This document shows positions 7,605 through 17,544 of a stretch of 64,000 bases of DNA, piece by piece. The notes beneath the pieces are model-generated. The model had not been told where the DNA came from, searched no databases, and saw only the letters and a program-made list of their open reading frames with translations. This DNA comes from CAVSUZ01 sp963795415 (GTDB lineage: Bacteria > Pseudomonadota > Alphaproteobacteria > Acetobacterales > Acetobacteraceae): assembly GCA_963795415.1 (NCBI GenBank), contig CAWCHQ010000001.1, forward strand, positions 372,001 to 436,000, in the 5' to 3' direction. Within the stretch, counting starts at the first letter, position 1; each line of letters starts with the position of its first letter. Position numbers and translations under genes: made by a program.

Positions 7605-10251
7605 GGGCGGGTAATGCCCGCTTCTTAGGCTTTTTTGCAAACACGATCACCGGCCGCTTCGAACCGCCAGGCGCGGGTTTCAGCCGCTCGCGCGGGATAT
7701 CGGGCAGCGATTGGCCCGGATCACGGAACCCCTCCCAGGGATCCTTCCGCAGCTTCGCAACTCGCTGCGGCACGGTGCGCACCGTGAACGCCGTGGGATC
7801 CAGTTTGGCCGTCACTTCCGCCCAGGCCAGAGGGGTGGCGACCGTGGCGCCTGGCCGCGCCCTTGGGCAGAAGGAGGAGACGGCCGTCGCGCCGAGCCCG
7901 TTCCGCAGCCAATCGAGCAATATCCGTCCCTTCCGGTCCTCCTTCTTCAAGGTAGGAAGATAACGCTCCGGCTGCTCCTGGCTGAGCGTTTCGGCGAAGG
8001 CGTGACAGAAGGCCTTGGCCTCGTCCCAATCGGGCCCACGGGTTATCGGCACCACGATGTGCAGTCCCTTCCCGCCCGTAGTCCGGCAGAAGGAGGCCAG
8101 TCCCATCGCCTTGAGCCGGTCCCGCACCTCGTGGGCCGCATTGACCACTTTCGTGAACGGCACCCCATCACCAGGGTCGAGATCGAACACCAGCGTGTCA
8201 GGGTGGAGCGGGTCGGCCTCGGAGGCTCCCCACGGGTGCAGCTCAATGGCCGCCATCTGGGTCAGCGCCATCAGCCCGTCCAGGCCGTCGATTGCCAGAT
8301 AGGGTGATTCGGCCGCCTCGGATTCCCTGATCTGGGCCGGTAGATGGCCACGGCCGCGCTTCTGGAAGAAATGCTCGCCGCCTATTCCGTCCGGGCAGCG
8401 GACGATGGCGAGGGGTCGGCGCGCCAAGCCGGGCAGAGCTACGTCGGCGACGGCTTGCCAGTATTCCGCTAGGTCACGCTTGGTAATGCCCGGCCAGAGC
8501 TCCTTCTCCGGGTGAGTGATCCTGACCCCTGCCAGTTCTGTTTCTGCGCCTTTGGGCGCCCGGGCGGTCACGATCCGGCTGGCCCGGGCTGGCTGACGCG
8601 GGGGCACTGCAATCTTCGGCCGAATCCGATGGACCGCAGACGACCCCCGGCTTTTGGGCGTGACCGCCCGGCGCGCCGCCTCGGGGTTCGCCACGTGACG
8701 GACGATCTCAGCCGCCGCTTTATCTTCGCGCTGGCCCAGATACACCGCGTGGCGTATCCGCCCGGCGCCCGACCAGCCGACGAACTGCACCTCCACCACC
8801 ATCTCGGGCCGGACCCAGTGGATCGTCGGGTCCAGTGGATCGCCCCCCACGAGCAGGGCTTCCGGCGTACCGGCAGCGAGGGCGTCCAACGCCGCCCGCA
8901 GGCGCTCCAGTTCGGCTTCGGAGAAGCCAGTGCCCACGCCTCCGGCATAGTGCAACGCGCCTTGCTGGTCGTAGTAGCCGACGTGGAGGGCGCCGAGACC
9001 GGTCCGGCTGCCCTGGGGCGGAGTCCAACCGAGGACAACGAACTCCTCCCGTCCGGTGCACTTCACCTTTAGCCAGCTCCGGGCGCGCCCCGAGCGGTAG
9101 GGCGCGTCGGCCTGCTTGCAGATGATGCCTTCAAGGCCGAGGCGGCACGCCTCCTTGCGCATTGTGCTGGGATCGCCCTCGTGGTGGTCGCTGTAGCGCA
9201 GCATCCCGCTCCAGGCGGTCAGGTCCTGCAGCACCTGTTTGCGGTCGATCAGACGGCACGGCCGCAGGTCCCATCCATCCAGGTGAAGCAGGTCGAAGAC
9301 ATAGAAATGCAACCGCTCGTCGTGTCCGGCTGACAGGGCCGCTTGCAGATCCGGGAAGCTGGAAACCCCATCCTCCTTCAGGAACACCAGTTCGCCGTCC
9401 AGAAGCGCCGTCGCAACCGGCAAGGCCGCAGCAGTCCGCGCCAGCGCCGGCAGTCGATCGGTCCAATCCAGGCCGTTGCGGGTGATTACCTGGGCTTTGC
9501 CGTGTTCTACGAACAGCAGCAGCCGATACCCGTCGAATTTGATTTCGGAGAGCCAGCCGGAACCTGCTGGCGGTTCCTCCGTCGGGCTCGCCAGCTGTGG
9601 GGCCTGGGATTGCGGCAGCTTGCCCTGCTTGGCAGCGGGAGCAGGCGGCCCTTCCCGTTTCGGGGGACCCGGCGGTGAGGGGGCGGCTATTTCCTGCTCG
9701 ATGGTCAGGGCGTCGGCCCCGGTGCGCTCGCCTTTGTCATGGCCCTTGAACAGCAGCCAGTTGTCACCCCGCTGCCGCGGCTTGGGTTTCATCCGCACCA
9801 GGTGGAACCGGCCGTTCAGCCGCGTGCCGTGCAGCACGAAGGTGAGCTCACCTTTTGCCATGCCGACATCGGGGTCATTCAGCGGCTCCCATGTGCCACG
9901 GTCCCAGGTTTCGACCGTGCCCGCGCCGTATTGTCCATCGGGAATCGTGCCCTGGAAGCTGGCATAATCCAGCGGATGATCCTCGACATGAGCGGCAATG
10001 CGCTTGTCTTTCGGGTCGAGGGAGGGGCCCTTGCGAACGGCCCAGCTCCAAAGCACGCCGTTATGCTCCAGGCGGACATCCCAGTGCAGTCCGGCGCGAT
10101 GCGCGGCGTGCTTCTGCACGACGAAGATTGGCGCCGCTGCGGCTTGCGCCGATCCAGGTTGGGCCGGCGGCGGTTCAGCCGTGACGGCGAAGTTGCGCTT
10201 CGCCTTGTACGTGCGGATCGAAGTATCGCGGACAGCCCGCGTTTCGCTCAT
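7585..10251 (-). CDS. ligD: ATP-dependent DNA ligase D (PE-ligase-polymerase)
   Basis: This 888-residue multidomain repair enzyme of bacterial non-homologous end joining has the order 3'-phosphoesterase, ligase, polymerase. Residues about 40-160 are the phosphoesterase (FVVQKHAAHRAGLHWDVRLE). The ligase begins near residue 230 with the adenylation motif EIKFDGYRLL, whose Lys is the AMP acceptor. The primase-type polymerase spans about 580-860, with FDLDPGDGVPF as metal ligands and TTGGKGLHIVV. A Pro-rich linker joins the first two domains. Its ATG overlaps the stop of the preceding small gene by 4 bases (ATGA). No Ku gene is in the window, so its partner must be encoded elsewhere. Confidence 0.95.
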   Translation of the reverse strand: MSETRAVRDTSIRTYKAKRNFAVTAEPPPAQPGSAQAAAAPIFVVQKHAAHRAGLHWDVRLEHNGVLWSWAVRKGPSLDPKDKRIAAHVEDHPLDYASFQGTIPDGQYGAGTVETWDRGTWEPLNDPDVGMAKGELTFVLHGTRLNGRFHLVRMKPKPRQRGDNWLLFKGHDKGERTGADALTIEQEIAAPSPPGPPKREGPPAPAAKQGKLPQSQAPQLASPTEEPPAGSGWLSEIKFDGYRLLLFVEHGKAQVITRNGLDWTDRLPALARTAAALPVATALLDGELVFLKEDGVSSFPDLQAALSAGHDERLHFYVFDLLHLDGWDLRPCRLIDRKQVLQDLTAWSGMLRYSDHHEGDPSTMRKEACRLGLEGIICKQADAPYRSGRARSWLKVKCTGREEFVVLGWTPPQGSRTGLGALHVGYYDQQGALHYAGGVGTGFSEAELERLRAALDALAAGTPEALLVGGDPLDPTIHWVRPEMVVEVQFVGWSGAGRIRHAVYLGQREDKAAAEIVRHVANPEAARRAVTPKSRGSSAVHRIRPKIAVPPRQPARASRIVTARAPKGAETELAGVRITHPEKELWPGITKRDLAEYWQAVADVALPGLARRPLAIVRCPDGIGGEHFFQKRGRGHLPAQIRESEAAESPYLAIDGLDGLMALTQMAAIELHPWGASEADPLHPDTLVFDLDPGDGVPFTKVVNAAHEVRDRLKAMGLASFCRTTGGKGLHIVVPITRGPDWDEAKAFCHAFAETLSQEQPERYLPTLKKEDRKGRILLDWLRNGLGATAVSSFCPRARPGATVATPLAWAEVTAKLDPTAFTVRTVPQRVAKLRKDPWEGFRDPGQSLPDIPRERLKPAPGGSKRPVIVFAKKPKKRALPAHGKPSV

Positions 10252-10427
10252 CGGTCCTGCTGATGGCCCTGATTGGTCGTATTCTGCTTTATATCACCGA
10301 ACCGATCCGCATTCCTATCATCCGGCGGCGGCTTGGTCGCGCCGGTCTGCTTCACGTTTGCTTTTCCGGATTTCGGCGCCTTGTCGCTTTGCTGTTCGGG
10401 CGGGACCGGCGGCGGATGGGCGGTCAT
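10248..10427 (-). CDS. Small Pro/Gln-rich hydrophilic protein
   Basis: A 59-residue protein without membrane segments. It begins MTAHPPPVPPEQQSDKAP and ends QNTTNQGHQQDR. I recall similar short proteins ending in QNTTNQGxQQDR in other alphaproteobacteria, with no known function. The stop overlaps the ligD start by 4 bases, so it is translationally coupled to ligD. An upstream in-frame start at 10454 is possible but less likely. It may be intrinsically disordered. Confidence 0.65.
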   Translation of the reverse strand: MTAHPPPVPPEQQSDKAPKSGKANVKQTGATKPPPDDRNADRFGDIKQNTTNQGHQQDR

Positions 10428-10807
10428 AGGGATGTCTCCTGGAACACGGGTCAAGGTTATTCAACGGATCGCCCTGCATCGCGGTTTCGCACCTGTTAAC
10501 TTCTTTGTTATTACCCCGTTTCACCCCGCCGTGGCGGCGGCGATCGCCGTCGGAGCATGGAACAGTTCGAGTAACGGCAAAAACCTCGGCGGCCGAAAAC
10601 AAGATCATCGGCGGTTGGACGGGCCACAGATTGAAACGTTTGCAGCAGCTTTCCTGCCGGTCGTTGCTCAGCAGCGAAGCGCGCTCAACAGCCTGTGAAG
10701 GAACAATCTTCCCGGCCCCGTGTTGCCGTTCCCCGAACGGATTAGAGCCGAACCGTCCCTGTGGCGGAACCGGCGACCTCAACGCTTGCCGCGAAAAGGG
10801 AAGCTGC
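10428..10807. other. Intergenic region between divergent operons
   Basis: About 380 bases separate the minus-strand ligD operon from the plus-strand glycan cassette, so both promoters should lie here. I see no convincing -35/-10 pair, riboswitch or cobalamin element. A Shine-Dalgarno AAGGGA at 10796-10801 precedes the GTG start at 10808 and decides that start over upstream in-frame codons. Confidence 0.5.
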
Positions 10808-11914
10808 GTGAAGTCTCGTGTTTTGATCACCGGAGGCGCCGGTTTCATCGGCTGCCATCTCTGTAAGGCCCTGCTTGCGCGCGGATATCAAATTCGCGTG
10901 CTCGATGATTTCGTAGAACAGGTGCATGCGTGGCAGAGGGCCGATCCGGTCTTGTGTGAAACTGAACTGATCGTGGGAAATGTCCGCAATACCGAACTTG
11001 TGAGCAAATCGCTGCGTGGCGTTGACTCTGTCGTCCATCTTGCCGCCGAGGTGGGTGTAGGGCAGAGCATGTACGAAATCGACCGCTATGTAGGCGCAAA
11101 TGATCTCGGCACGGCATCGCTGCTCCAGGCGCTGCTTGCGCATCCCGTGCGACGCGTCGTTGTCGCTTCTTCCATGAGCATTTACGGCGAAGGCCTTTAT
11201 CGCTCGGCCGACGGACGGGTGGTCGAAGATGCTGTGCGCGGTGCGCGATCCGATGCCGGTTGGGATCCGCTGGATAAGGACGGCCGGTCACTGTTTCCGC
11301 TGCCGACGCCCGAATGGAAGCGTCCGGCGCTGGCTTCGGTCTATGCCATCACGAAGTTCGTTCAGGAACAGCTTATTCTGACCGTCGCGCCGGCTTATGG
11401 CATGCAAGGTGTCGCGCTTCGGCTGTTCAACGTTTACGGTCCTGGGCAGGCCCTTTCCAATCCCTATACCGGCGTGCTGGCGATTTTTGCCGCGCAACTG
11501 CTGAACGGAAAGCCCCCGCAAGTCTTCGAGGATGGCGAGCAACGCCGCGATTTTGTGCACGTGACCGACGTCGCACGGGCGTTCGTCCACGCGTTGGAGG
11601 TGCCGGAAGCGGCAGGTGGCGTATTCAACATCGGCAGCGGGCGCATCACGACGATACGGGAGATCGGTGAACAGATTGCAGCCGCGATGGGGCGGCCGGA
11701 TCTAATTCCCGAGGTGCTCGGCAAGGCGCGAGCGGGCGATATCCGGCACTGCTTCGCCGACATCAGCCTTGCGCGCGAGCGGCTGGGGTTTGAGCCCCGG
11801 CAGGACATGCGGGAAGGCATGCGCGATTTGGCGGAATGGGTGCGCAAACAGCGGGCGGTCGATCGCGTAGCCCACGCACGGCGGGAGCTGGAAGCACGGG
11901 AACTCGTGGCATGA
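10808..11914 (+). CDS. NAD-dependent epimerase, dTDP-rhamnose 4-epimerase-like
   Basis: This 368-residue extended SDR starts at GTG after AAGGGA. The Rossmann motif TGGAGFIG is at the N-terminus and the catalytic YAITK (YxxxK) is near residue 180. SMSIYGEGLY carries the catalytic Ser. The segment VGVGQSMYEIDRYVGANDLGT most resembles dTDP-L-rhamnose 4-epimerases that yield 6-deoxy-talose, but substrate assignment within this superfamily is unreliable. It is the first gene of a seven-gene cassette. Its TGA overlaps the next ATG, which indicates coupled translation. Confidence 0.8.
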   Translation: MKSRVLITGGAGFIGCHLCKALLARGYQIRVLDDFVEQVHAWQRADPVLCETELIVGNVRNTELVSKSLRGVDSVVHLAAEVGVGQSMYEIDRYVGANDLGTASLLQALLAHPVRRVVVASSMSIYGEGLYRSADGRVVEDAVRGARSDAGWDPLDKDGRSLFPLPTPEWKRPALASVYAITKFVQEQLILTVAPAYGMQGVALRLFNVYGPGQALSNPYTGVLAIFAAQLLNGKPPQVFEDGEQRRDFVHVTDVARAFVHALEVPEAAGGVFNIGSGRITTIREIGEQIAAAMGRPDLIPEVLGKARAGDIRHCFADISLARERLGFEPRQDMREGMRDLAEWVRKQRAVDRVAHARRELEARELVA

Positions 11915-12936
11915 CCTCGCCGGTTCTGGTTACTGGAGGCGCGGGCTTCATCGGCAGTGCGCTTGCCAACCGCCTGGCCAACGAAGGCGAGCATGTCCTC
12001 GTGCTTGATTCACTGGCCCGGCCAGGGGTCGAGCGCAATCTAGAGTGGCTGCGCCGGCGCCATCCTCGGCGCGTCTCTGCGGTGATCGCCGATATTCGTG
12101 ACGCAGATTCGGTCGCGGGCGCGGCGCGCGATGCGCGGGCGGTGTTTCACTTCGCCGCGCAGGTCGCGGTGACCACGAGCCTGAATGATCCGGTGGCGGA
12201 TTTGCAGGTAAATCTTATTGGCACGGTTTTGTTGCTGGAAGCGGTCCGGCGCCGGCGCGTGCCGCTGATCTTCGCCAGCACCAACAAGGTCTATGGCGGG
12301 CTTACCGATGTGGCACTGATGCAAGACGATCATGCGTATCGCCCCGCCGACGACATGATCGCACAATACGGAATCGGCGAAACGCATGCTCTGCATTTCT
12401 GCACGCCCTATGGCTGTTCCAAGGGCGCGGCGGACCAATACGTTCTGGACTATGCAGAGAGCTTTGGCGTCCCGACCGCTGTGCTGCGAATGAGCTGCAT
12501 CTACGGCCCGCGGCAGCTCGGTACCGAGGACCAGGGGTGGGTGGCGCATTTCGCGCTGAAGGCGGTGGCTGGTGAGCCCATCACGATTTATGGTGACGGG
12601 CAGCAGGTGCGCGATATCCTCTACGTGGACGATGCCGTTGCCGCTTACATCGAGGCGTGGCGCAATGTCCGGCGAATATCCGGGCGCGCGTTCAATCTCG
12701 GCGGGGGCCCCGATAACGCGGTCAGCCTGCTCCGCCTGATCAGTCACATCGAACACGAGTTGGGACGGGGTGTTGCGTTCCGCACCGCACCCTGGCGGCC
12801 GAACGATCAGCGCTGGTTCGTTGCGGATGCGCGACGTATCCGCTCGGAGCTAAACCTGCCACGTCCGGTCGGCTGGCGCAGCGGCGTGGCGCGCCTTTTG
12901 CATAGTTTCACGCGGCATGAGGCGGTGGCGGCATGA
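11911..12936 (+). CDS. NAD-dependent epimerase, CDP-paratose/tyvelose-epimerase-like
   Basis: A 341-residue extended SDR with N-terminal TGGAGFIGSALANRL, FASTNKVYGG and the catalytic YGCSK. The STNKVYGG and YGCSKGAADQYVLDY pattern is closest to the CDP-paratose 2-epimerase (tyvelose epimerase) branch. It probably remodels a nucleotide sugar used by the downstream glycosyltransferases. ATGA overlaps at both ends (11911-11914 and 12933-12936) show it is translated as part of the cassette. Confidence 0.8.
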   Translation: MTSPVLVTGGAGFIGSALANRLANEGEHVLVLDSLARPGVERNLEWLRRRHPRRVSAVIADIRDADSVAGAARDARAVFHFAAQVAVTTSLNDPVADLQVNLIGTVLLLEAVRRRRVPLIFASTNKVYGGLTDVALMQDDHAYRPADDMIAQYGIGETHALHFCTPYGCSKGAADQYVLDYAESFGVPTAVLRMSCIYGPRQLGTEDQGWVAHFALKAVAGEPITIYGDGQQVRDILYVDDAVAAYIEAWRNVRRISGRAFNLGGGPDNAVSLLRLISHIEHELGRGVAFRTAPWRPNDQRWFVADARRIRSELNLPRPVGWRSGVARLLHSFTRHEAVAA

Positions 12937-14216
12937 GGGTTGCGCTTATCAACCCGCCGTGGCGGTTTGAAGGTAGCATTTATTTCGGCTGCCGCGAACC
13001 GCATCTGCCGCTGGAGCTTGGCTGCGCGAAGTTGGTTTTGGAACAGCATGGCCACGAGACGTTGATGCTGGACGGACATCTTCTCGATCTGACCGAGGCT
13101 GATGTTGCCGCCCGGTCGCTGGCGTTCGGCCCGGACATGGTCGCGGTCAGCACCGCGCCGACATATTTGTTCTGGCGCTGCGCACCGCCGGAGCTGACGG
13201 TGCCGAGGGGCGTATTTCGTCAGTTCGACGAAACAGGGGTGATAACGGTCGCCATCGGCCCACACGGATCGGCAACGCCCGGCCCTGCTCTTCGCAAGCT
13301 TGGGGCTGACATCGTCCTGCGCGGGGAGCCGGAGGAGTCGTTGGCCGAACTGGCCGATGCCGGATCACCGGATGCCGTCCAGGGCACGGCCTGGCTGGAT
13401 AACGGCGAGTTGCGTGTCAACGGCGGTCCGCGCGTCGCAGGGTTCACAAATATGCCGGCGCTTGCCTGGCCGGACGACTGGATCGCTCAGCATCGTCATC
13501 ACCATCATCGGTTTGACCGCGAACCGGATGCGCCGGGCGCGGAGGTGGAGGCGTCTCGGGGCTGCCCGTATTCCTGCAGCTTCTGCGCCAAGATCGACTT
13601 CCGCGACCGCTACCGCCGGCGCCGTCTGGATCTGCTGATGGCGGAGATCGACGGCCTGATCGGGCAAGGTGTTCGCTACATCTATTTTATCGATGAGATT
13701 TTCCTTCCGTGGCGTCAGCTTTTGGAAGCACTGCGGCGGCGACCGGTGCATTTTGGCGTGCAGACCCGCATCGATTTGTGGAAACCGGAGATGCTGGATT
13801 TGCTCGGTGCGGCCGGGTGCGTTTCGGTGGAGGCCGGGGTTGAGAGCCTGACGGAGCAGGGCCGGGCGGCGCTGGATAAGGAGTGCCGGCTGGATACCGA
13901 GACGCTGACTGCGTTGCTGATCCGCGCACGCGAGACCGTTCCATTCGTCCAGGCAAATCTGATCGGCTCGCCGGACGACGATCCGGCGGTCATTGCCGCG
14001 TGGCGTGCTCGATTGCAGCAAAATGGTGTTTGGGCGAACGACCCGGTTCCACTGTTTCCGTATCCGTCATCGCCGGATTACCGGAAGCTTTGGGGCGAAC
14101 CGGACGATTTCGCCTGGGAGCGCGCCCACGCCCATTATCTGGCGCAATTCGAACGGTTCAGCGACATCCAGGAGGCGCGTCCGCTGCCACTCCCGGAGCT
14201 GGAGGGCGCCGTCTGA
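12933..14216 (+). CDS. B12-binding domain radical SAM protein
   Basis: A 427-residue cytosolic protein. Residues 1-150 look like a cobalamin-binding Rossmann domain (VALINPPW to VLRGEPEESLAELA). The radical SAM core starts at SRGCPYSCSFCAK, with cluster cysteines Cys211, Cys215 and Cys218. A His cluster, QHRHHHHRFD, lies just before it. B12-radical SAM enzymes commonly methylate or rearrange unactivated carbons. In this setting, between sugar epimerases and glycosyltransferases, the likely substrate is a sugar or a lipid-linked glycan (inference). I recall a B12-rSAM subfamily tied to oligosaccharide cassettes but could not check it. It overlaps both neighbours. Confidence 0.9.
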   Translation: MRVALINPPWRFEGSIYFGCREPHLPLELGCAKLVLEQHGHETLMLDGHLLDLTEADVAARSLAFGPDMVAVSTAPTYLFWRCAPPELTVPRGVFRQFDETGVITVAIGPHGSATPGPALRKLGADIVLRGEPEESLAELADAGSPDAVQGTAWLDNGELRVNGGPRVAGFTNMPALAWPDDWIAQHRHHHHRFDREPDAPGAEVEASRGCPYSCSFCAKIDFRDRYRRRRLDLLMAEIDGLIGQGVRYIYFIDEIFLPWRQLLEALRRRPVHFGVQTRIDLWKPEMLDLLGAAGCVSVEAGVESLTEQGRAALDKECRLDTETLTALLIRARETVPFVQANLIGSPDDDPAVIAAWRARLQQNGVWANDPVPLFPYPSSPDYRKLWGEPDDFAWERAHAHYLAQFERFSDIQEARPLPLPELEGAV

Positions 14217-15311
14217 TGATGCCGAGGCGCATCATGCTGACCGCCGATGCCGTAGGTGGGGTCTGGCGCTACGCGACCGAGCTTGCGGCGGGGTTTGCCG
14301 CTCGGGGCGCAGATGTTCTGCTCGTCGCGATGGGACCGCCACCTAGCTGCGCCCAACGCGCCGAGGTGGCCGCCATCGAGCGATGCACCTTGCGACTGAC
14401 AGGTCTGGCGCTGGACTGGCTCGCCGCCAATCCCGATGTGATTCGCGCGGCCGCCGAAGAGTTGGCGCAGCTTGCGGCGGAATGGCGCGCGGACACGGTC
14501 CAGTTGCATGCGCCTGCTTACGTATCGCTCGCCGGATGGCCGGCTCCCGTTATCGCGGCGGCGCATTCCTGCGTCGGCACGTGGTGGCGCGCCATGCGGT
14601 CCGCGCCAATTCCGCCCGATCTTGCTTGGCGTGCCGAGCTGGTGGCGAGCGGTCTGGTGGATGCGGACGCTGTGATTGCCCCCAGTTGCAGCTTCGCCGA
14701 GGCACTCGCGGCGGCCTATGGAGTCGAGCGCGAAATTCGAGTTCGTGTGGAACGGCCGCACGCCGATCCGCGTCCGGCGGACACCGCACGCGCATGGCCT
14801 TACCGCAGGGCGGCTGTGGGATGAGGCGAAGAATATCGCGAAGCTGGACGTGGCGTCGGGCGCGTCGGGCATTGCGGTCCGTGCAGCCGGATCGGCGACC
14901 GGCCCGAACGGTGCGGTGGTGCATTGCCGCCATCTGCGGCTGCTCGGCTCTGTGGGACAGGCCGGAATGGCACGCGAATACGGCCGAGCGGCGTTTTTTG
15001 TGTCGCCCGCCCGGTACGAGCCATTTGGTCTGGCGGTTCTCGAAGCCGCTCAGGCCGGGTGTCCGCTGCTGCTGGGCGATATTCCGACGTTTAGAGAGCT
15101 TTGGGATGGTGTGGCTTTTTTCGTGGCGCCGGATGACACGGATCGCCTTGCCGCGGCCATGAAGCGGATGTTGAACTTTCCGAACGTTTACGAACCGCTG
15201 GGCGCGACCGCCCGGGAACGCGCGCGGCGCTATGCGCCTGCTGCGATGGTCGAGGAGACCTGGGCTGTGCACCGGGATGCAATGGCTTCGGCGCCGGTCA
15301 TGGCCGATTGA
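14216..15311 (+). pseudogene. GT4-family glycosyltransferase, frameshifted as read
   Basis: The 5' frame begins MMPRRIMLTADAVGGVWRYA, the usual N-terminus of a GT4 retaining glycosyltransferase, and runs through PSCSFAEALAAAYGVERE. It then goes out of frame near 14745-14755. The other frame continues VWNGRTPIRV, TAGRLWDEAKN and PARYEPFGLAVLEAAQAG, the nucleotide-sugar site of the family (EPFGLxxLEA). The total length is one base more than a multiple of three, so removing one base near 14750 would restore about 364 residues. Both halves are well conserved, so a sequencing error or a very recent mutation is likely. It overlaps the radical SAM stop and the next start by one base each. Confidence 0.8.
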
Positions 15312-16441
15312 TGCGTATCGTTTATTTCACTCACTCGCTTCTGTCGTGCTGGAACCACGGCAACACCCATTTCCTGCGCGGCGTTTTGCGCGAATTGCTG
15401 ACGAGCGGCCACGAAGTTGTTTCGTACGAGCCGGAAGAATCGTGGAGCAGGCAAAACCTGGTCCATGACCATGGTCAGGCAGGTCTGGACGGCTTCATGA
15501 GATATTATCCCGAGCTCGCCCGGTGCTCGCGGCGATATTCTCCTGATGTGGTCGCCGGTCTTGACGAAATGCTGGATGCGGCGGATCTGGTGATTGTTCA
15601 CGAGTGGAATGATCCGGGGGTTGTCGCTGCGATCGGCAGGAGGCGCGCACATGGCGGGCGCTTTCTTCTGCTGTTCCACGACACGCACCACCGGGCGGTA
15701 TCCGATCCTGGTGCGATCTCGCGCATGGATCTCTCGGGTTACGATGGCGTGCTCGCGTTCGGAGAGGCGCTGGCGCGGGTCTATCGCGACCTGGGCTGGG
15801 GCCTGCGCGTGTTCGTCTGGCACGAGGCAGCTGATATCCGCCTGTTTCATCCGCCCGTGGCGGAGCAGATACGTGCAGGCGTTGTGTGGATCGGCAACTG
15901 GGGGGAAGATGAGCGCTCCGGCGAGTTGCACGATTATCTTCTGGACCCTGCTGCCGCGCTGCATCTGCCGCTGGATATTTACGGAGTGCGCTACCCGGAA
16001 ACGGCAGTCGCCGCGCTTGCGGCTGCCGGCGCGCAATATCGTGGATGGCTGCCGAATGCTCGGGTGCCGGAAGTGTTCGCGCGCCATCTAATGACGGTGC
16101 ATGTGCCGCGTCGCTTCTATACGACACACCTGCCCGGCATTCCTACTATCCGCGTCTTTGAAGCGCTGGCCTGCGGCATACCGCTGCTATCCGCGCCGTG
16201 GGATGATGCCGAACATCTGTTTCAACCCGGGCGCGATTTTCTTATAGCACGGGGTCCGGAGCAGATGAGGCGCCTTATGCGTTCGGTCACAAACGACACT
16301 GAACTTCGCCAGTCGCTTGCCGCACACGGCCTTGCCGCCATCCGCGCCCGGCATACCTGCGCCCATCGGGCCGACGGGCTGCTGCGTATCGCCAGGCAGT
16401 TGGCCGCGCCACCAGCAACCACACAGGCAGCCCTGGCATGA
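15311..16441 (+). CDS. CgeB-like glycosyltransferase 1
   Basis: A 376-residue protein. The N-terminus MRIVYFTHSLLSCWNHGNTHF and the C-terminal IPTIRVFEALACGIPLLSAPWDD match the CgeB/Glyco_trans_1_2 type of GT-B glycosyltransferase. In such proteins the final Glu-Ala-x-Ala-Cys-Gly motif lies in the nucleotide-sugar half. There is no signal peptide, so it acts at the cytosolic face. The ATG at 15311 overlaps the previous stop, and the upstream TTG at 15308 is disregarded. It is the first of three consecutive CgeB-like paralogues. Confidence 0.8.
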   Translation: MRIVYFTHSLLSCWNHGNTHFLRGVLRELLTSGHEVVSYEPEESWSRQNLVHDHGQAGLDGFMRYYPELARCSRRYSPDVVAGLDEMLDAADLVIVHEWNDPGVVAAIGRRRAHGGRFLLLFHDTHHRAVSDPGAISRMDLSGYDGVLAFGEALARVYRDLGWGLRVFVWHEAADIRLFHPPVAEQIRAGVVWIGNWGEDERSGELHDYLLDPAAALHLPLDIYGVRYPETAVAALAAAGAQYRGWLPNARVPEVFARHLMTVHVPRRFYTTHLPGIPTIRVFEALACGIPLLSAPWDDAEHLFQPGRDFLIARGPEQMRRLMRSVTNDTELRQSLAAHGLAAIRARHTCAHRADGLLRIARQLAAPPATTQAALA

Positions 16442-17535
16442 TGCAACTGGCCTTTTTCGGATCCTCGCTTGTTTCGTCCTACTGGAACGGCGCCGCGACC
16501 TATTATCGCGGACTGCTCCAGCAGCTTGCCACGTTTGGATGGGACATCACGTTCTACGAGCCTGACGCCTACGATCGCCAGTCACATCGCGACATCGACC
16601 CACCCGGCTGGGCGCGGGTGGTAATTTATCCCGCCACAGAGACCGCGTTGCGCTCGGTGCTGTCCGAAGCCGGAGATTCCGACGTAATGGTAAAGGCCAG
16701 CGGAGTCGGTGTGTTCGACAACGAGCTGCTGGCGGGACTTATCACGGCTCCGCCGCCGCATGCCGTGCGGGTCTTCTGGGACGTGGATGCACCCGCCACG
16801 ATCGCGGAGATGCGTGCCGACCCCGCGCATCCTTTGCGCCGCCGCCTGGGGGTCATCGATCTGGTCCTGACCTACGGGGGCGGCGCGCCTGTGACAGATG
16901 CTTACACCGCACTCGGCGCGCGGCGATGCGTGCCGGTGTACAACGCGCTCGATCCGGCGACGCATTTTCCGGTGCGGCCTGATCCGGCGCTCGTTGCGGA
17001 TCTTGGTTTCCTCGCGAACCGCATGCCGGATCGCGAGATGCGCGCGCAGGAATTCTTCTTCGGTCCCGCAGCCGCTCTGCCGCACAAGTGTTTCCTGCTC
17101 GGCGGGTCAGGATGGAACGACAGGGCGTTGACGGCCAATGTCCGGGGCCTGGGGCACGTGGGCACCGAGCGGCACAACGCATTCAATTGCTCCTGCACCG
17201 CGGTTCTGAACGTGGCGCGCGACAGCATGGCCAGCATGGGGTTCTGCCCCGCCACCCGGGTGTTTGAAGCCGCTGGCGCCGGTGCCTGCCTGATCACCGA
17301 TGCATGGGACGGCATCGAGCTTTTCCTGAAACCCGACGCGGAGGTTCTGGTCGCGCGCGACGGCTCGGACGTGGCCGCGCTTCTGGCCGCGCTGACACCA
17401 GAGCAGGCGCAGGCGATTGGCGGAGCCGCGCGGGCGCGCATCATGGCTGAGCACACTTACGAACAGCGCGCCCGGATTGTGGATCGATTGCTGCGTGGTG
17501 CGCTGGCGCGTGCTCGCCAAGCCGTCGCGGCATAG
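16438..17535 (+). CDS. CgeB-like glycosyltransferase 2
   Basis: A 365-residue GT-B type protein starting MMQLAFFGSSLVSSYWNGAA. The C-terminal half carries FCPATRVFEAAGAGACLITD followed by IELFLKPDAEVLVA, the CgeB signature. Asp and Tyr residues in FWDVDAPATIAEM resemble the corresponding FYDIDTPVTM of the next gene, so the two are close paralogues. Its ATGA start overlaps the previous stop. It may add a successive sugar to the same acceptor as its neighbours (inference from context). Confidence 0.8.
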   Translation: MMQLAFFGSSLVSSYWNGAATYYRGLLQQLATFGWDITFYEPDAYDRQSHRDIDPPGWARVVIYPATETALRSVLSEAGDSDVMVKASGVGVFDNELLAGLITAPPPHAVRVFWDVDAPATIAEMRADPAHPLRRRLGVIDLVLTYGGGAPVTDAYTALGARRCVPVYNALDPATHFPVRPDPALVADLGFLANRMPDREMRAQEFFFGPAAALPHKCFLLGGSGWNDRALTANVRGLGHVGTERHNAFNCSCTAVLNVARDSMASMGFCPATRVFEAAGAGACLITDAWDGIELFLKPDAEVLVARDGSDVAALLAALTPEQAQAIGGAARARIMAEHTYEQRARIVDRLLRGALARARQAVAA

Positions 17536-17544
17536 GAGCGCAGG

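Noticed and set aside
10428..10807. Cobalamin riboswitch upstream of the B12-radical SAM cassette
   Set aside because: I looked for the B12-box-like conserved core and did not find one.
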